Of a DNA stretch of 35,546 nucleotides, positions 1-6,078 are shown in pieces. This DNA comes from Aquiluna sp. (GTDB taxonomy: Bacteria > Actinomycetota > Actinomycetes > Actinomycetales > Microbacteriaceae), in contig JAOHCW010000012.1 of assembly GCA_028095925.1 (NCBI GenBank), forward strand, positions 1-35,546, in the 5' to 3' direction. Made by a program: the position numbers and the translations under genes. The notes under the pieces are model-generated. The model was not told the origin of the DNA, searched no databases, and saw nothing but the letters and a program-made list of their open reading frames with translations. How positions within the stretch are numbered: the first letter of the stretch is position 1; every line of letters begins with the position of its first letter.

Positions 1-63
1 TCGAATGAGGGACTTTACGATGGCGTGCTCTCTTGCGCCAGAGCCAATGACGAGGATTCTCAC
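1..63 (-). CDS. purD: Phosphoribosylamine--glycine ligase, N-terminal 21 codons (cut by window edge)
   Basis: Only the first 21 residues are in the window. They read as a GTG-started Rossmann/ATP-grasp N-terminus with the motif ILVIGSGAREHAI, which is the classic beginning of GAR synthetase, the second step of de novo purine synthesis (phosphoribosylamine + glycine + ATP to GAR). The GTG at 63-61 is favoured because a TAAACT -10 box ends seven bases upstream and the family normally starts right at this strand. The gene lies 18 bases downstream of the RelE-type toxin on the same strand but probably has its own leaderless promoter. Its presence next to purF/purM supports the identification. The rest of the gene is outside the window. 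Confidence 0.85.
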   Translation of the reverse strand, partial: MRILVIGSGAREHAIVKSLIR

Positions 64-70
64 CCTCGCG

Positions 71-76
71 AGTTTA
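71..76 (-). promoter_or_regulatory. -10 box for leaderless purD
   Basis: TAAACT on the minus strand is followed by seven bases and then the purD GTG. The only purine-rich stretch (GCGAGG) abuts the GTG and is too close to act as a ribosome-binding site, so a leaderless transcript starting at or next to the GTG is the simplest reading. No good -35 was seen. Confidence 0.5.
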
Positions 77-81
77 CTGCC

Positions 82-366
82 CTAGTTCTCGAGTATTTCC
101 AGGGCGATTATGTAGACGGACCTGCCTCTTCGGGGCCCTAAGGCTATGAGCTCAGCTGTCTCTTCGATCGACCGGTAAACAATTCTTAGTCTGGAATTGT
201 GGCCAGTGCGAATTGACCTGCAAGAAGACAGGCCACCACGCAATGGTTTCCCGATCGGCTCCAAAGCTTTCTCGAGCCGATCCAGACTCTTTGAGACGAG
301 CAGCTTCTTAGAGTTGTCGAGGGCGTCATACATCGCTGCAAATTGCGGCCCCGACACGATGATCAC
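82..366 (-). CDS. RelE/ParE-superfamily toxin (TA module 1)
   Basis: A 94-residue basic protein with the RelE-type fold signature: an N-terminal helix pair followed by a beta-rich half containing RLRIVYR and a C-terminal strand with the hydrophobic VYIIALE. Family members are ribosome-dependent mRNA endonucleases or gyrase poisons; which applies here cannot be told from sequence. Its ATG overlaps the antitoxin stop by four bases (ATGA), the usual antitoxin-first, translationally coupled layout. The module lies upstream of purD in the same direction. Full length for the family, with no sign of decay. Confidence 0.8.
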   Translation of the reverse strand: MIIVSGPQFAAMYDALDNSKKLLVSKSLDRLEKALEPIGKPLRGGLSSCRSIRTGHNSRLRIVYRSIEETAELIALGPRRGRSVYIIALEILEN

Positions 367-698
367 TCCAGGTCCTCTCGAGTCAGACCCGCGCTCTCGA
401 GCAACTCATCGAAGGTGTAGCGGGTGCCATCGTCGTTGGTATCTGCTCTCCTGACGGTTACAACCGTCTGTGCGTAGTCGATGATGTCTGTCCACTCGCC
501 CTCGTCCAGGTCTTTGTGCCAGACGTTGGATAGCTCTGCAATCGCAAGGTAGAGCTCTACGTCCATTAGGACAGCGGCGGGCTTGTTGTGCTTTAGGACA
601 ATTTGAGTCTTACCCGCTTGCGCCTTTGCCACTATCTGTGATGCTTTGTTGGCTAAATCGGTTACTGAAACCATGTTGTCTAGCTGCTCTCTCTTCAT
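363..698 (-). CDS. Phd/YefM-like antitoxin (TA module 1)
   Basis: A 111-residue acidic protein. Its N-terminal half has the Phd/YefM DNA-binding pattern (SVTDLANKASQIVAKAQAG, then a strand ending in AAVLMDVELY), and the C-terminal half is acidic and probably wraps the toxin. Such proteins neutralise the toxin and repress their own promoter. I chose ATG at 698-696 rather than the in-frame GTG at 704-702, because an excellent Shine-Dalgarno (AAAGGAGG) ends five bases before the ATG but touches the GTG. The toxin overlaps the 3' end by four bases. A perfect inverted repeat lies just upstream. Confidence 0.8.
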   Translation of the reverse strand: MKREQLDNMVSVTDLANKASQIVAKAQAGKTQIVLKHNKPAAVLMDVELYLAIAELSNVWHKDLDEGEWTDIIDYAQTVVTVRRADTNDDGTRYTFDELLESAGLTREDLE

Positions 699-713
699 TC
701 TCACCTCCTTTCT

Positions 714-743
714 TAGGTATTTGAATACACATAAAAATACCTA
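714..743. promoter_or_regulatory. Inverted-repeat operator of TA module 1
   Basis: TAGGTATTT (714-722) and AAATACCTA (735-743) are perfect 9-base inverted arms separated by 12 bases, immediately upstream of the antitoxin Shine-Dalgarno. Palindromes at this position in Phd/YefM modules are normally bound by the antitoxin and toxin-antitoxin complex for autoregulation. The function here is inferred from position. Confidence 0.6.
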
Positions 744-839
744 GGTTTGAGGCTTGTTAGCAACAGCCTGGCTCCAAATTGGATTGCTAAAGAGCCAGAA
801 TCCTTTGCTGTTTGAAATCCAAGGCATCTGGAGGGCGTG

Positions 840-845
840 GATAAT
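840..845 (+). promoter_or_regulatory. -10 box that decides the start of the sterol-carrier-like gene
   Basis: GATAAT ends six bases before GTG 852, matching the leaderless spacing seen at many other genes in the window. It lies inside the ORF that could start at GTG 837, which argues for the downstream start. Confidence 0.45.
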
Positions 846-851
846 TGGCTA

Positions 852-1184
852 GTGGGCAAGAAGCAGATAGGCGACGAGGTGGGAGCCTCGGCAATTGCCG
901 ATGGTGATGTGCCGATGAGTGTGAGGTACTTGCTCCAGCTGATCGAAAATAGGTTTCCAGGGGGAGCCGTGGAGCTTAGGGTTCCTCCATATGGAGCGAT
1001 CCAGTGCCTGGAGGGTCTTGATCACCGCAGGGGCACACCGCCAAACGTCATCGAGATGGCCCCGGAGGTATTTCTCGAGCTCTGCCTGGGAGGGCTCAGC
1101 TGGGAGTCTGCGCATTCCGCAGGTCAAGTTCTCGCCTCGGGCACTCTTGCGAGCGAGGCTGCGAAGCTATTTCCGGTCAGTTAG
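852..1184 (+). CDS. SCP2-like 'sterol carrier family' protein
   Basis: A 110-residue protein with the actinobacterial pattern VRYLLQLIENRFPGGAVELR, VPPYGAIQCLEG, RGTPPNVIEM and a C-terminal GTLASEAAKLFP. This is the small sterol-carrier-like family found immediately upstream of purF in many Actinomycetota (Rv0807 in M. tuberculosis). A ligand or reaction is not established; lipid binding is only implied by the fold name. Start: GTG 852 follows a GATAAT box by six bases; GTG 837 is an in-frame alternative with a badly spaced GGAGGG. The N-terminus is short compared with what I remember of mycobacterial relatives. The next gene starts 46 bases downstream. Confidence 0.7.
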   Translation: MGKKQIGDEVGASAIADGDVPMSVRYLLQLIENRFPGGAVELRVPPYGAIQCLEGLDHRRGTPPNVIEMAPEVFLELCLGGLSWESAHSAGQVLASGTLASEAAKLFPVS

Positions 1185-1230
1185 GCAATTAGCGGTACTG
1201 CTGCCTAAGGTTTGCTGGTTTAATTGGACC

Positions 1231-1497
1231 GTGGCCGAGAACGAAGAAATTGAAATTCGCAGAGCACCAAAGGTGCTCCCCTGGATGTTCACCGGCAGTG
1301 CTCTCGGTGTTTTGATCGCGGTAGTTATTTTTGCCATTGCACCGGATAACGCCGATGTTCCGCAGAACTTCTTTGGTCTTCTCATGATCGCTCTTGGTTC
1401 CTTGGGGCTCGGGCTTGGGGTTTTGGTAGCCATAATCTTTGACCTTGTATCGTCCAGAAGAGCCAAGCGGGCGATAGCCAATAGGGTTTCAGAGTGA
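1231..1497 (+). CDS. Small two-TM membrane protein upstream of purF
   Basis: An 88-residue protein: a charged N-terminus (about 1-14), a hydrophobic segment around 16-36 (WMFTGSALGVLIAVVIFAIA), a short polar loop, a second segment around 46-70 rich in Gly and Leu, and a basic C-terminal tail (SSRRAKRAI). I do not recognise a functional family. The GTG start at 1231 is chosen because the hydrophobic protein begins there and a TTTAAT box ends six bases upstream; the same frame is open further upstream, but that part overlaps the sterol-carrier gene and is not protein-like. Its TGA overlaps the purF GTG (GTGA), so it is coupled to purF. Confidence 0.65.
   Translation: MAENEEIEIRRAPKVLPWMFTGSALGVLIAVVIFAIAPDNADVPQNFFGLLMIALGSLGLGLGVLVAIIFDLVSSRRAKRAIANRVSE
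1482..1487 (+). promoter_or_regulatory. Possible -10 box for purF
   Basis: TAGGGT ends six bases before the purF GTG. It may drive a leaderless purF transcript, or it may be a chance match while purF is read by coupling from the overlapping upstream gene. Confidence 0.35.
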
Positions 1498-2996
1498 TAC
1501 GCGGGGACGGGCTACTAAATCACGACATACTGCCGGGCGAAAAAGGCCCGCAAGATAAATGCGGGGTCTTTGGCGTTTGGGCCGAGGGTGAAGAGGTAGC
1601 CAAACTCGCCTACTTCGGGCTCTATGCCCTCCAGCACCGAGGCCAAGAATCGGCTGGAATCGCAACTGCAAACGGAGACAAGATCCTCGTTTTTAAAGAC
1701 ATGGGACTTGTCTCTCAAGTTTTTAACGAGGCCGCACTTGAGTCTCTCGAGGGACACATCGCGGTAGGGCACACCAGGTATTCAACAACCGGTGCCTCGC
1801 ACTGGAAGAACGCCCAACCAACACTAGGCAGGACTGCCTACGGCACTGTGGCTCTGGGACACAACGGCAACCTCACCAACACCTCCGAGCTTCTAGAGCT
1901 TTTGCAGAAGCGCTACCCAAAGCACGAGGGTGAGCTAAGGGGAGGTAACACCACCGACACCGCCGTGCTGACGGCCTTGCTCTCGGGAAATGAGGACAGC
2001 TCACTCGAGGCAACAGCACTTGAACTTTTGCCACTTGTGAAGGGCGCCTACTGTCTTGTCTTTATGGACGAGGGAACCCTCTATGCCGCCCGTGATCCGC
2101 AAGGGGTTAGGCCGCTGGTTTTGGGGAGACTAGAGCGCGGCTGGGTTGTGGCATCCGAGTCCGCGGCTTTGGACATCGTTGGTGCGAGCTATATTCGCGA
2201 GGTTGAGCCTGGCGAGCTGATTGCAATTGACGAGAACGGACTTCGCTCCTCGCGTTTTGCTGAGACTAAGCGGGCAGGCTGCGTTTTTGAGTATGTGTAT
2301 CTGGCCCGTCCCGACACCGCTATTAATGGCCGTGTTGTCTATGAGTCGAGGGTTGAGATGGGGAGAACCCTGGCCAAGGAGTACCCGGTTGAGGCAGACC
2401 TTGTAATGCCAACCCCAGAATCAGGAACGCCTGCCGCAATTGGTTTTAGCGAGCAGAGCGGAATTCCATTTGGGCACGGGCTTGTGAAGAATGCCTATGT
2501 AGGCAGAACCTTCATTCAACCTTCTCAGACCATTCGGCAGCTGGGTATCAGGCTGAAGCTCAACCCACTTCGTGAGGTAATTGCGGGCAAGAGGCTGGTC
2601 GTGGTCGATGACTCGATCGTTAGAGGCAATACCCAGCGGGCCCTTGTGAAGATGCTCAAAGAGGCGGGGGCTGCCGAGGTTCATGTGAGAATCTCCAGCC
2701 CGCCGATTACCTGGCCATGCTTTTATGGAATTGACTTCGCCTCAAGGGCTGAGCTGATTGCCTCAGGACTTGTGCCAGACGAAGTCAGGCAATCAATTGG
2801 GGCAGACTCCCTTGGCTATCTCTCCAAGGACGGCATGATTGCTGCCACAAACCAAAAGCCAGAATCGCTCTGCACCGCATGCTTCACAGGCGAATACCCA
2901 ATCGAGCTCCCGGCAGCCGAGTCGCTTGGTAAAAACCTGCTTGAAAGAGGCATGGCGACAATCAAAGAAGAGAAGCACGTACACGTAGATGACTAA
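1494..2996 (+). CDS. purF: Amidophosphoribosyltransferase
   Basis: A 500-residue enzyme for the committed step of purine synthesis (PRPP + glutamine to phosphoribosylamine). A 22-residue propeptide ends before Cys23 (DKCGVFGVW), which would be exposed as the N-terminal glutamine amidotransferase nucleophile. The class II glutaminase domain follows (HNGNLTN, RGGNTTDTAVL), then the phosphoribosyltransferase domain with the PRPP loop VVVDDSIVRGNT near residue 370. Cysteines at CVFEYVYLARPD, WPCFYG and LCTACF match the iron-sulfur ligands of the Bacillus-type enzyme. Starts on GTG overlapping the upstream gene and overlaps purM by eight bases, so purF and purM are a coupled pair. Confidence 0.97.
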   Translation: MIRGDGLLNHDILPGEKGPQDKCGVFGVWAEGEEVAKLAYFGLYALQHRGQESAGIATANGDKILVFKDMGLVSQVFNEAALESLEGHIAVGHTRYSTTGASHWKNAQPTLGRTAYGTVALGHNGNLTNTSELLELLQKRYPKHEGELRGGNTTDTAVLTALLSGNEDSSLEATALELLPLVKGAYCLVFMDEGTLYAARDPQGVRPLVLGRLERGWVVASESAALDIVGASYIREVEPGELIAIDENGLRSSRFAETKRAGCVFEYVYLARPDTAINGRVVYESRVEMGRTLAKEYPVEADLVMPTPESGTPAAIGFSEQSGIPFGHGLVKNAYVGRTFIQPSQTIRQLGIRLKLNPLREVIAGKRLVVVDDSIVRGNTQRALVKMLKEAGAAEVHVRISSPPITWPCFYGIDFASRAELIASGLVPDEVRQSIGADSLGYLSKDGMIAATNQKPESLCTACFTGEYPIELPAAESLGKNLLERGMATIKEEKHVHVDD

Positions 2997-4089
2997 TCCA
3001 TACGCCTCTTCCGGTGTCGACACAGAGGCCGGTGACAAGGCCGTAGAGCTCATGAAGAGGGCCGTTTCGGCCACTCACAACAACCTGGTTCTGGGCGGCT
3101 TCGGCGGTTTCGCCGGGATGGTTGACGCAGGGTTTCTAAAGAACTACGAGCACCCGATTCTCGCAACCTCAACCGATGGCGTCGGTACCAAAGTCGCAAT
3201 TGCCCAGGCCATAGACAAGCACGACACCATAGGTCAGGACCTTGTTGGCATGGTGGTCGATGACATCGTCGTAACCGGGGCAAAGAGCCTCTTCATGACC
3301 GACTACATCGCCTGCGGGAATCTTGTGCCCAGCCGAATCGCAGACATCGTTAGAGGCATTGCCGAGGCCTGCAAAGAAGTTGATGTTGCTCTTGTTGGGG
3401 GCGAGACTGCTGAGCACCCAGGGCTTTTGGGTGCTGACGAATACGACGTTGCGGGAGCTGCGACGGGAGTTGTAGAAAAAAGCATGATCCTCTCTAGCGA
3501 CAAGGTCGAGGTGGGCGATGTGGTTCTAGGTCTTGCAGCATCCGGCTTGCACTCAAATGGCTACTCGCTGGTCCGCAAAATTGTTGCTGACAAAGGTCTT
3601 GGCTATAAAGACCACGTTGCTGAGTTTTCGACCACCTTGGGTGAGAAGCTGTTGGAGCCGACCAGGCTTTACAGCGGTGTCCTAAACGCTGTACTTGAGA
3701 AGTTTGATGGGCAGATTGCGACCATGAGCCACATCACCGGAGGCGGCATCGCGGCGAATCTTTCGAGGGTGCTGCCCGAGACTGTTTCTCTGGATGTCGA
3801 CCGCAGCACCTGGAGCCCAGATGATGTCTTTAGGGTTTTGGCCGGCTGGGCCGGGCATGATCTGAAGGACCTCGAGAGCACATGGAACCTAGGACTTGGC
3901 TTTGCCCTCGTCGTTAGAAAGTCCAAAGCCCAGGAGATTGAGAAGTTCATTACGGCAGCTGGCATTCGCTCCTGGCAGCTCGGAGTCATTGAGTCGACAG
4001 CATGCGATGCAGATGCTGAGGGCTACACCACAAACGCCAAGGGGGTTCAGGGCGGAGCAGTTCGTTTAGTTGGGGACTATGCGCAATAA
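2989..4089 (+). CDS. purM: Phosphoribosylformylglycinamidine cyclo-ligase (AIR synthetase)
   Basis: A 366-residue PurM-family ATP-dependent enzyme converting FGAM to AIR in de novo purine synthesis. Seen in order: the N-terminal YASSGVDTEAGDKAVELMK, GGFGGFAGMVD, the dimer/ATP-site block ATSTDGVGTKVAIA, the metal/substrate motif VGMVVDDIVVTGA, GGETAEHPG, GLHSNGYSLVRK and SHITGGGIAANLSRVLP. Length is normal. The start overlaps the purF end by eight bases and the downstream gene starts 11 bases before the purM stop, so three genes are read as one unit. Confidence 0.97.
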   Translation: MTNPYASSGVDTEAGDKAVELMKRAVSATHNNLVLGGFGGFAGMVDAGFLKNYEHPILATSTDGVGTKVAIAQAIDKHDTIGQDLVGMVVDDIVVTGAKSLFMTDYIACGNLVPSRIADIVRGIAEACKEVDVALVGGETAEHPGLLGADEYDVAGAATGVVEKSMILSSDKVEVGDVVLGLAASGLHSNGYSLVRKIVADKGLGYKDHVAEFSTTLGEKLLEPTRLYSGVLNAVLEKFDGQIATMSHITGGGIAANLSRVLPETVSLDVDRSTWSPDDVFRVLAGWAGHDLKDLESTWNLGLGFALVVRKSKAQEIEKFITAAGIRSWQLGVIESTACDADAEGYTTNAKGVQGGAVRLVGDYAQ

Positions 4090-4450
4090 GGCTGCCGTCG
4101 GCGTTGGAGTTGTCGGCATCGCAGTTGCTATCGGGGCCTTCCTGCTCGGCTTGGTTTACGGAGCAGAGTCGGCAACTGTGAGCGTGGTGAGGGACACACC
4201 TAATGTGCACTGCTATGAGGACACCTCTTCGGATCAGTTCACCGAGCTGCACATCGAGACCAAGGTGCTGGCCTGCCAGGTGGTTGGCATGACCAAAGAG
4301 GCTGCAGTTGACCTTCTCGAATCAGCGGGTAGAACCGTGAGGATTGCCTCGGAAGACGGAGAGTATTTTGCTCTCACCGAGGACTATAGAGACGACCGAG
4401 TAAATATAGACCTTCTTGTTGGCTTAGTCGTCGGCGCTAACGCGTGGTAA
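4079..4450 (+). CDS. Membrane-anchored or secreted I78-like inhibitor-fold protein
   Basis: A 123-residue protein with an N-terminal hydrophobic segment (about 8-32) that is either a signal peptide or an anchor, an acidic linker, then a C-terminal domain with a GMTKEAAVDLLESAG helix and the pattern LTEDYRDDRVNI. The T-x-D-Y-R-x-x-R-x-N-I spacing resembles peptidase-inhibitor family I78. The fold assignment is by eye and moderate; inhibitory activity is not shown. ATG 4079 is used; an in-frame TTG at 4070 lies deeper in purM. Its stop directly abuts the stop of the convergent toxin gene at 4451. Confidence 0.5.
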   Translation: MRNKAAVGVGVVGIAVAIGAFLLGLVYGAESATVSVVRDTPNVHCYEDTSSDQFTELHIETKVLACQVVGMTKEAAVDLLESAGRTVRIASEDGEYFALTEDYRDDRVNIDLLVGLVVGANAW

Positions 4451-4726
4451 TTATCGACTTTTGTATATCTCTTTGCGATGTCCTATGCGAATGACTAGCA
4501 CGAGCACCTGGCTGTCAATGACCTCATAGATTATTCGGTAGTCTCCAACCCGAATCCGGTAGCCGTCTCGCCCCTTTAGCTTTTTCGCAAGTGGTGGCCT
4601 TGGATGAAAACTGAGTACCTTGAAGGCCAAGCGAATTCGTTCTTGAATCTTGATCTCTAGCTTTGCGAGATCCTTTTTCGCAACTTCGCTCAGCTCAACT
4701 TCATAGCGGTTTGAGGCCGAGCTCAC
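4451..4726 (-). CDS. RelE/ParE-superfamily toxin (TA module 2)
   Basis: A 91-residue toxin with a strong RelE signature: YEVELSEVAKKDLAKL at the N-terminus, then LAKKLKGRDGYRIRVGDYRI and a C-terminal IRIGHRKEIY, which carries the basic, histidine and tyrosine residues typical of ribosome-dependent mRNA interferases of the RelE type. It starts on GTG 4726, overlapping the antitoxin by 26 bases. The two modules in this window are not close copies of each other. It is convergent with, and directly abuts, the I78-like gene. Confidence 0.88.
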   Translation of the reverse strand: MSSASNRYEVELSEVAKKDLAKLEIKIQERIRLAFKVLSFHPRPPLAKKLKGRDGYRIRVGDYRIIYEVIDSQVLVLVIRIGHRKEIYKSR

Positions 4727-4964
4727 GCTCTACTTCTTCCAGGGGCGTAGATTTCCCAAAAGCTTTTGGATCTGCCTCAAATTCCATCACCGTGAGGCTG
4801 TCCTCTAGGTCCTCGATATAGTCAATTAGCTTGTCGTAGTCCATTGCGCTGAGAATAATTGCCGAGGGCTTGCCGTGCTTTTGGATTTCCACAGCCTCGG
4901 TTTTAGCTAGCTCAAGGACGCGGTTGAAGTTCGCCCTTGCCTCGGAGGCAGAAAATTTGGCCAT
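4701..4964 (-). CDS. Phd/YefM-like antitoxin (TA module 2)
   Basis: An 87-residue protein beginning MAKFSASEARANFNRVLELA, the textbook Phd/YefM DNA-binding N-terminus, followed by HGKPSAIILSAMDYDKL and an acidic C-terminal part that would bind the toxin. The start is ATG 4964: it fits the family, and TACAAT ends six bases upstream. There is no Shine-Dalgarno, so the message is probably leaderless. A TTG at 4979 in the same frame is rejected because it lies inside the operator. The toxin overlaps the 3' end. Confidence 0.85.
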   Translation of the reverse strand: MAKFSASEARANFNRVLELAKTEAVEIQKHGKPSAIILSAMDYDKLIDYIEDLEDSLTVMEFEADPKAFGKSTPLEEVERELGLKPL

Positions 4965-4970
4965 GTGATT

Positions 4971-5001
4971 ATTGTACAAAACAGTGTCAAGTTTTGTACA
5001 A
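4971..5001. promoter_or_regulatory. Operator and leaderless promoter of TA module 2
   Basis: TTGTACAAAAC (4972-4982) and GTTTTGTACAA (4991-5001) are perfect 11-base inverted arms with an eight-base spacer. Each arm also contains the self-complementary TTGTACAA. The minus-strand -10 box TACAAT (4971-4976) lies in the gene-proximal arm, six bases from the antitoxin ATG. A bound repressor would cover the -10 box directly. Confidence 0.7.
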
Positions 5002-5030
5002 AACCTATTGGGTTATGGGAGTATCTGCTT

Positions 5031-5237
5031 CTACTGCTCGTCGTCGAGATCAACCACGCGCTCGTCATCAAGCGGAGCCTCATAGTCATCAGCCCAGCGG
5101 TCCACGAAGTCTTCGTTCTCTTCCCCGGCTTTTTGACCTAGCTCGGCCTCAAGCGCTGAGTAGTCGGTCGATGGGCTGTAGTACTTCAGCTCGCGAGCGA
5201 CCTTGGTGTTCTTTGCTTTTTGACGGCCACGCCCCAT
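5031..5237 (-). CDS. DUF3073 domain protein
   Basis: A 68-residue hydrophilic protein starting MGRGRQKAKNTKVARELKYY, the invariant opening of DUF3073, with an acidic C-terminal half (DDYEAPLDDERVVDLDDEQ). The biochemical role is unknown. In many Actinomycetota it lies next to purM (Rv0810c in M. tuberculosis); here it is convergent with the pur genes and separated from them by TA module 2. The ATG is preceded by AAAGGGGG with a six-base spacer. Upstream lies an 82-base gap with helically phased A-tracts. Confidence 0.9.
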   Translation of the reverse strand: MGRGRQKAKNTKVARELKYYSPSTDYSALEAELGQKAGEENEDFVDRWADDYEAPLDDERVVDLDDEQ

Positions 5238-5277
5238 GGCGAGCCCCCTTTATCTCTCGTAGTCCTTGGCCATACTG

Positions 5278-5319
5278 CCTTGGAAACCTTTGGAAAACCT
5301 TGAGAAATGATAACAAAAA
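5278..5319. repeat. Three imperfect ~10-base repeats with helically phased A-tracts
   Basis: CCTTGGAAA, CCTTTGGAAAA and CCTTGAGAAA follow each other at 5278-5307, with a fourth A-tract at 5315-5319. The A-tract centres are 10.5, 10.5 and 11 bases apart, one helical turn, which should bend the DNA. The element lies 40-80 bases upstream of the DUF3073 start codon and just beyond the end of the crcB pair. Confidence 0.55.
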
Positions 5320-5667
5320 CTAGACGAACTGCATGACAAGCATCATTGCCAGAAGAGGCATCAGAGCGTTGATTACCAGAGTGAGTAGCATCTGCACCAA
5401 GCGTCCTCGGTGGTAGTAGTCAAACCCCTCGGCCGAGACTGTCGCAAAAGTTGAAAGACCTCCCGCAAGCCCTACCGATGCGATCACCAACCAGTCCTGG
5501 GTCAGCGAGCCGGAGTAGATGTAGCCAACAAAACCGCCGGCGAGAATGTTGACCGCAAAAAGCCCAAAGGGCAGCGCTCCGTGCCAGGAGATGATGGCGT
5601 AGCGCAGCACAGCGCCAATTCCACCGGCAGCGCCAATCAGAAGCGTGAGAAGAATCGGGTTACTCAT
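5320..5667 (-). CDS. crcB: CrcB/Fluc fluoride channel subunit (second of pair)
   Basis: A 115-residue four-TM protein of the fluoride exporter family. Seen: GAAGGIGAVLRYAI in helix 1, FGLFAVNILAGGFVGY in helix 2 (with the pore-lining Asn) and GLAGGLSTFATVSAE in helix 3 (with the Phe and Ser/Thr residues of the fluoride path). Fluc channels are dual-topology dimers; a tandem pair normally forms a heterodimer in the membrane. ATG 5667 is chosen because it begins the conserved MSNPILLTLLIGAAGG; the upstream ORF extension is not protein-like. It overlaps its partner by eight bases. Confidence 0.88.
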   Translation of the reverse strand: MSNPILLTLLIGAAGGIGAVLRYAIISWHGALPFGLFAVNILAGGFVGYIYSGSLTQDWLVIASVGLAGGLSTFATVSAEGFDYYHRGRLVQMLLTLVINALMPLLAMMLVMQFV

Positions 5668-6043
5668 GCCCCACCTTCTTCGCTCGTCTTCTGCCCTGGT
5701 GCCAACCAAAGGCATAGGTAGCAGGGCCAATAAAAAGCAGCATCGCAATCTCAGGCGAGAGCCCCTGGGTGTCTATGAAGAGTGTCAGCGCGCTCATGGT
5801 GGTGAAGCCCCCGGCGAGGCCGGTACCAAAGAATGCTTTTCTTTTCTCGCTTGCGAAAATCGGGTGTCTTGCAGTTAGGCCTAAAAAGTAGCTTCCAACA
5901 AGATTCGCAAAAATAAGGGCGAGAAAGTCAGAGGTGGGGAACTCATAGGAAGAGCCGAACACTTCCCCGATTAGGTGACGCAGCATGGTTCCAATCGCGC
6001 CACCGACAAACACCATGCCAGCCATTCTCCAGTTGGCTAACAC
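5660..6043 (-). CDS. crcB: CrcB/Fluc fluoride channel subunit (first of pair)
   Basis: A 127-residue four-TM protein paired with the downstream CrcB. It has MVFVGGAIGTMLRHLIGEV in helix 1, FLALIFANLVGSYFLGL in helix 2 and GLAGGFTTMSALTLFID in helix 3; in the last, the usual Thr-Phe-Ser-Thr-Phe stretch is changed to TTMSAL. If Fluc chemistry holds, this subunit may contribute a different half of the pore from its partner. Start: GTG 6043 follows a TAGTGT box by seven bases; ATG 6025 and ATG 6016 are alternatives. It is divergent from the TipAS gene. Confidence 0.85.
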   Translation of the reverse strand: MLANWRMAGMVFVGGAIGTMLRHLIGEVFGSSYEFPTSDFLALIFANLVGSYFLGLTARHPIFASEKRKAFFGTGLAGGFTTMSALTLFIDTQGLSPEIAMLLFIGPATYAFGWHQGRRRAKKVGHE

Positions 6044-6050
6044 CCTTCAA

Positions 6051-6056
6051 ACACTA
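6051..6056 (-). promoter_or_regulatory. -10 box for the crcB pair
   Basis: TAGTGT on the minus strand ends seven bases before GTG 6043. It is only ten bases from the plus-strand -10 box of the TipAS gene, so the two promoters share DNA. Confidence 0.4.
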
Positions 6057-6066
6057 GCGAATTTGC

Positions 6067-6072
6067 TAACTT
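6067..6072 (+). promoter_or_regulatory. -10 box for the TipAS gene
   Basis: TAACTT ends six bases before GTG 6079, consistent with a leaderless transcript and favouring that start over GTG 6073, which would touch the box. Confidence 0.4.
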
Positions 6073-6078
6073 GTGGGA

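Noticed and set aside
991..1230. Upstream extension of the 2-TM protein frame
   Set aside because: It overlaps the sterol-carrier-like gene in another frame and is Arg/Ser-rich without family-like sequence.
5668..5748. N-terminal extension of the second crcB frame
   Set aside because: It overlaps the first crcB and is not membrane-protein-like; ATG 5667 starts the conserved region.
6044..6078. Possible fluoride (crcB) riboswitch
   Set aside because: Only 35 bases separate the divergent genes, too short for the aptamer, and crcB appears leaderless.
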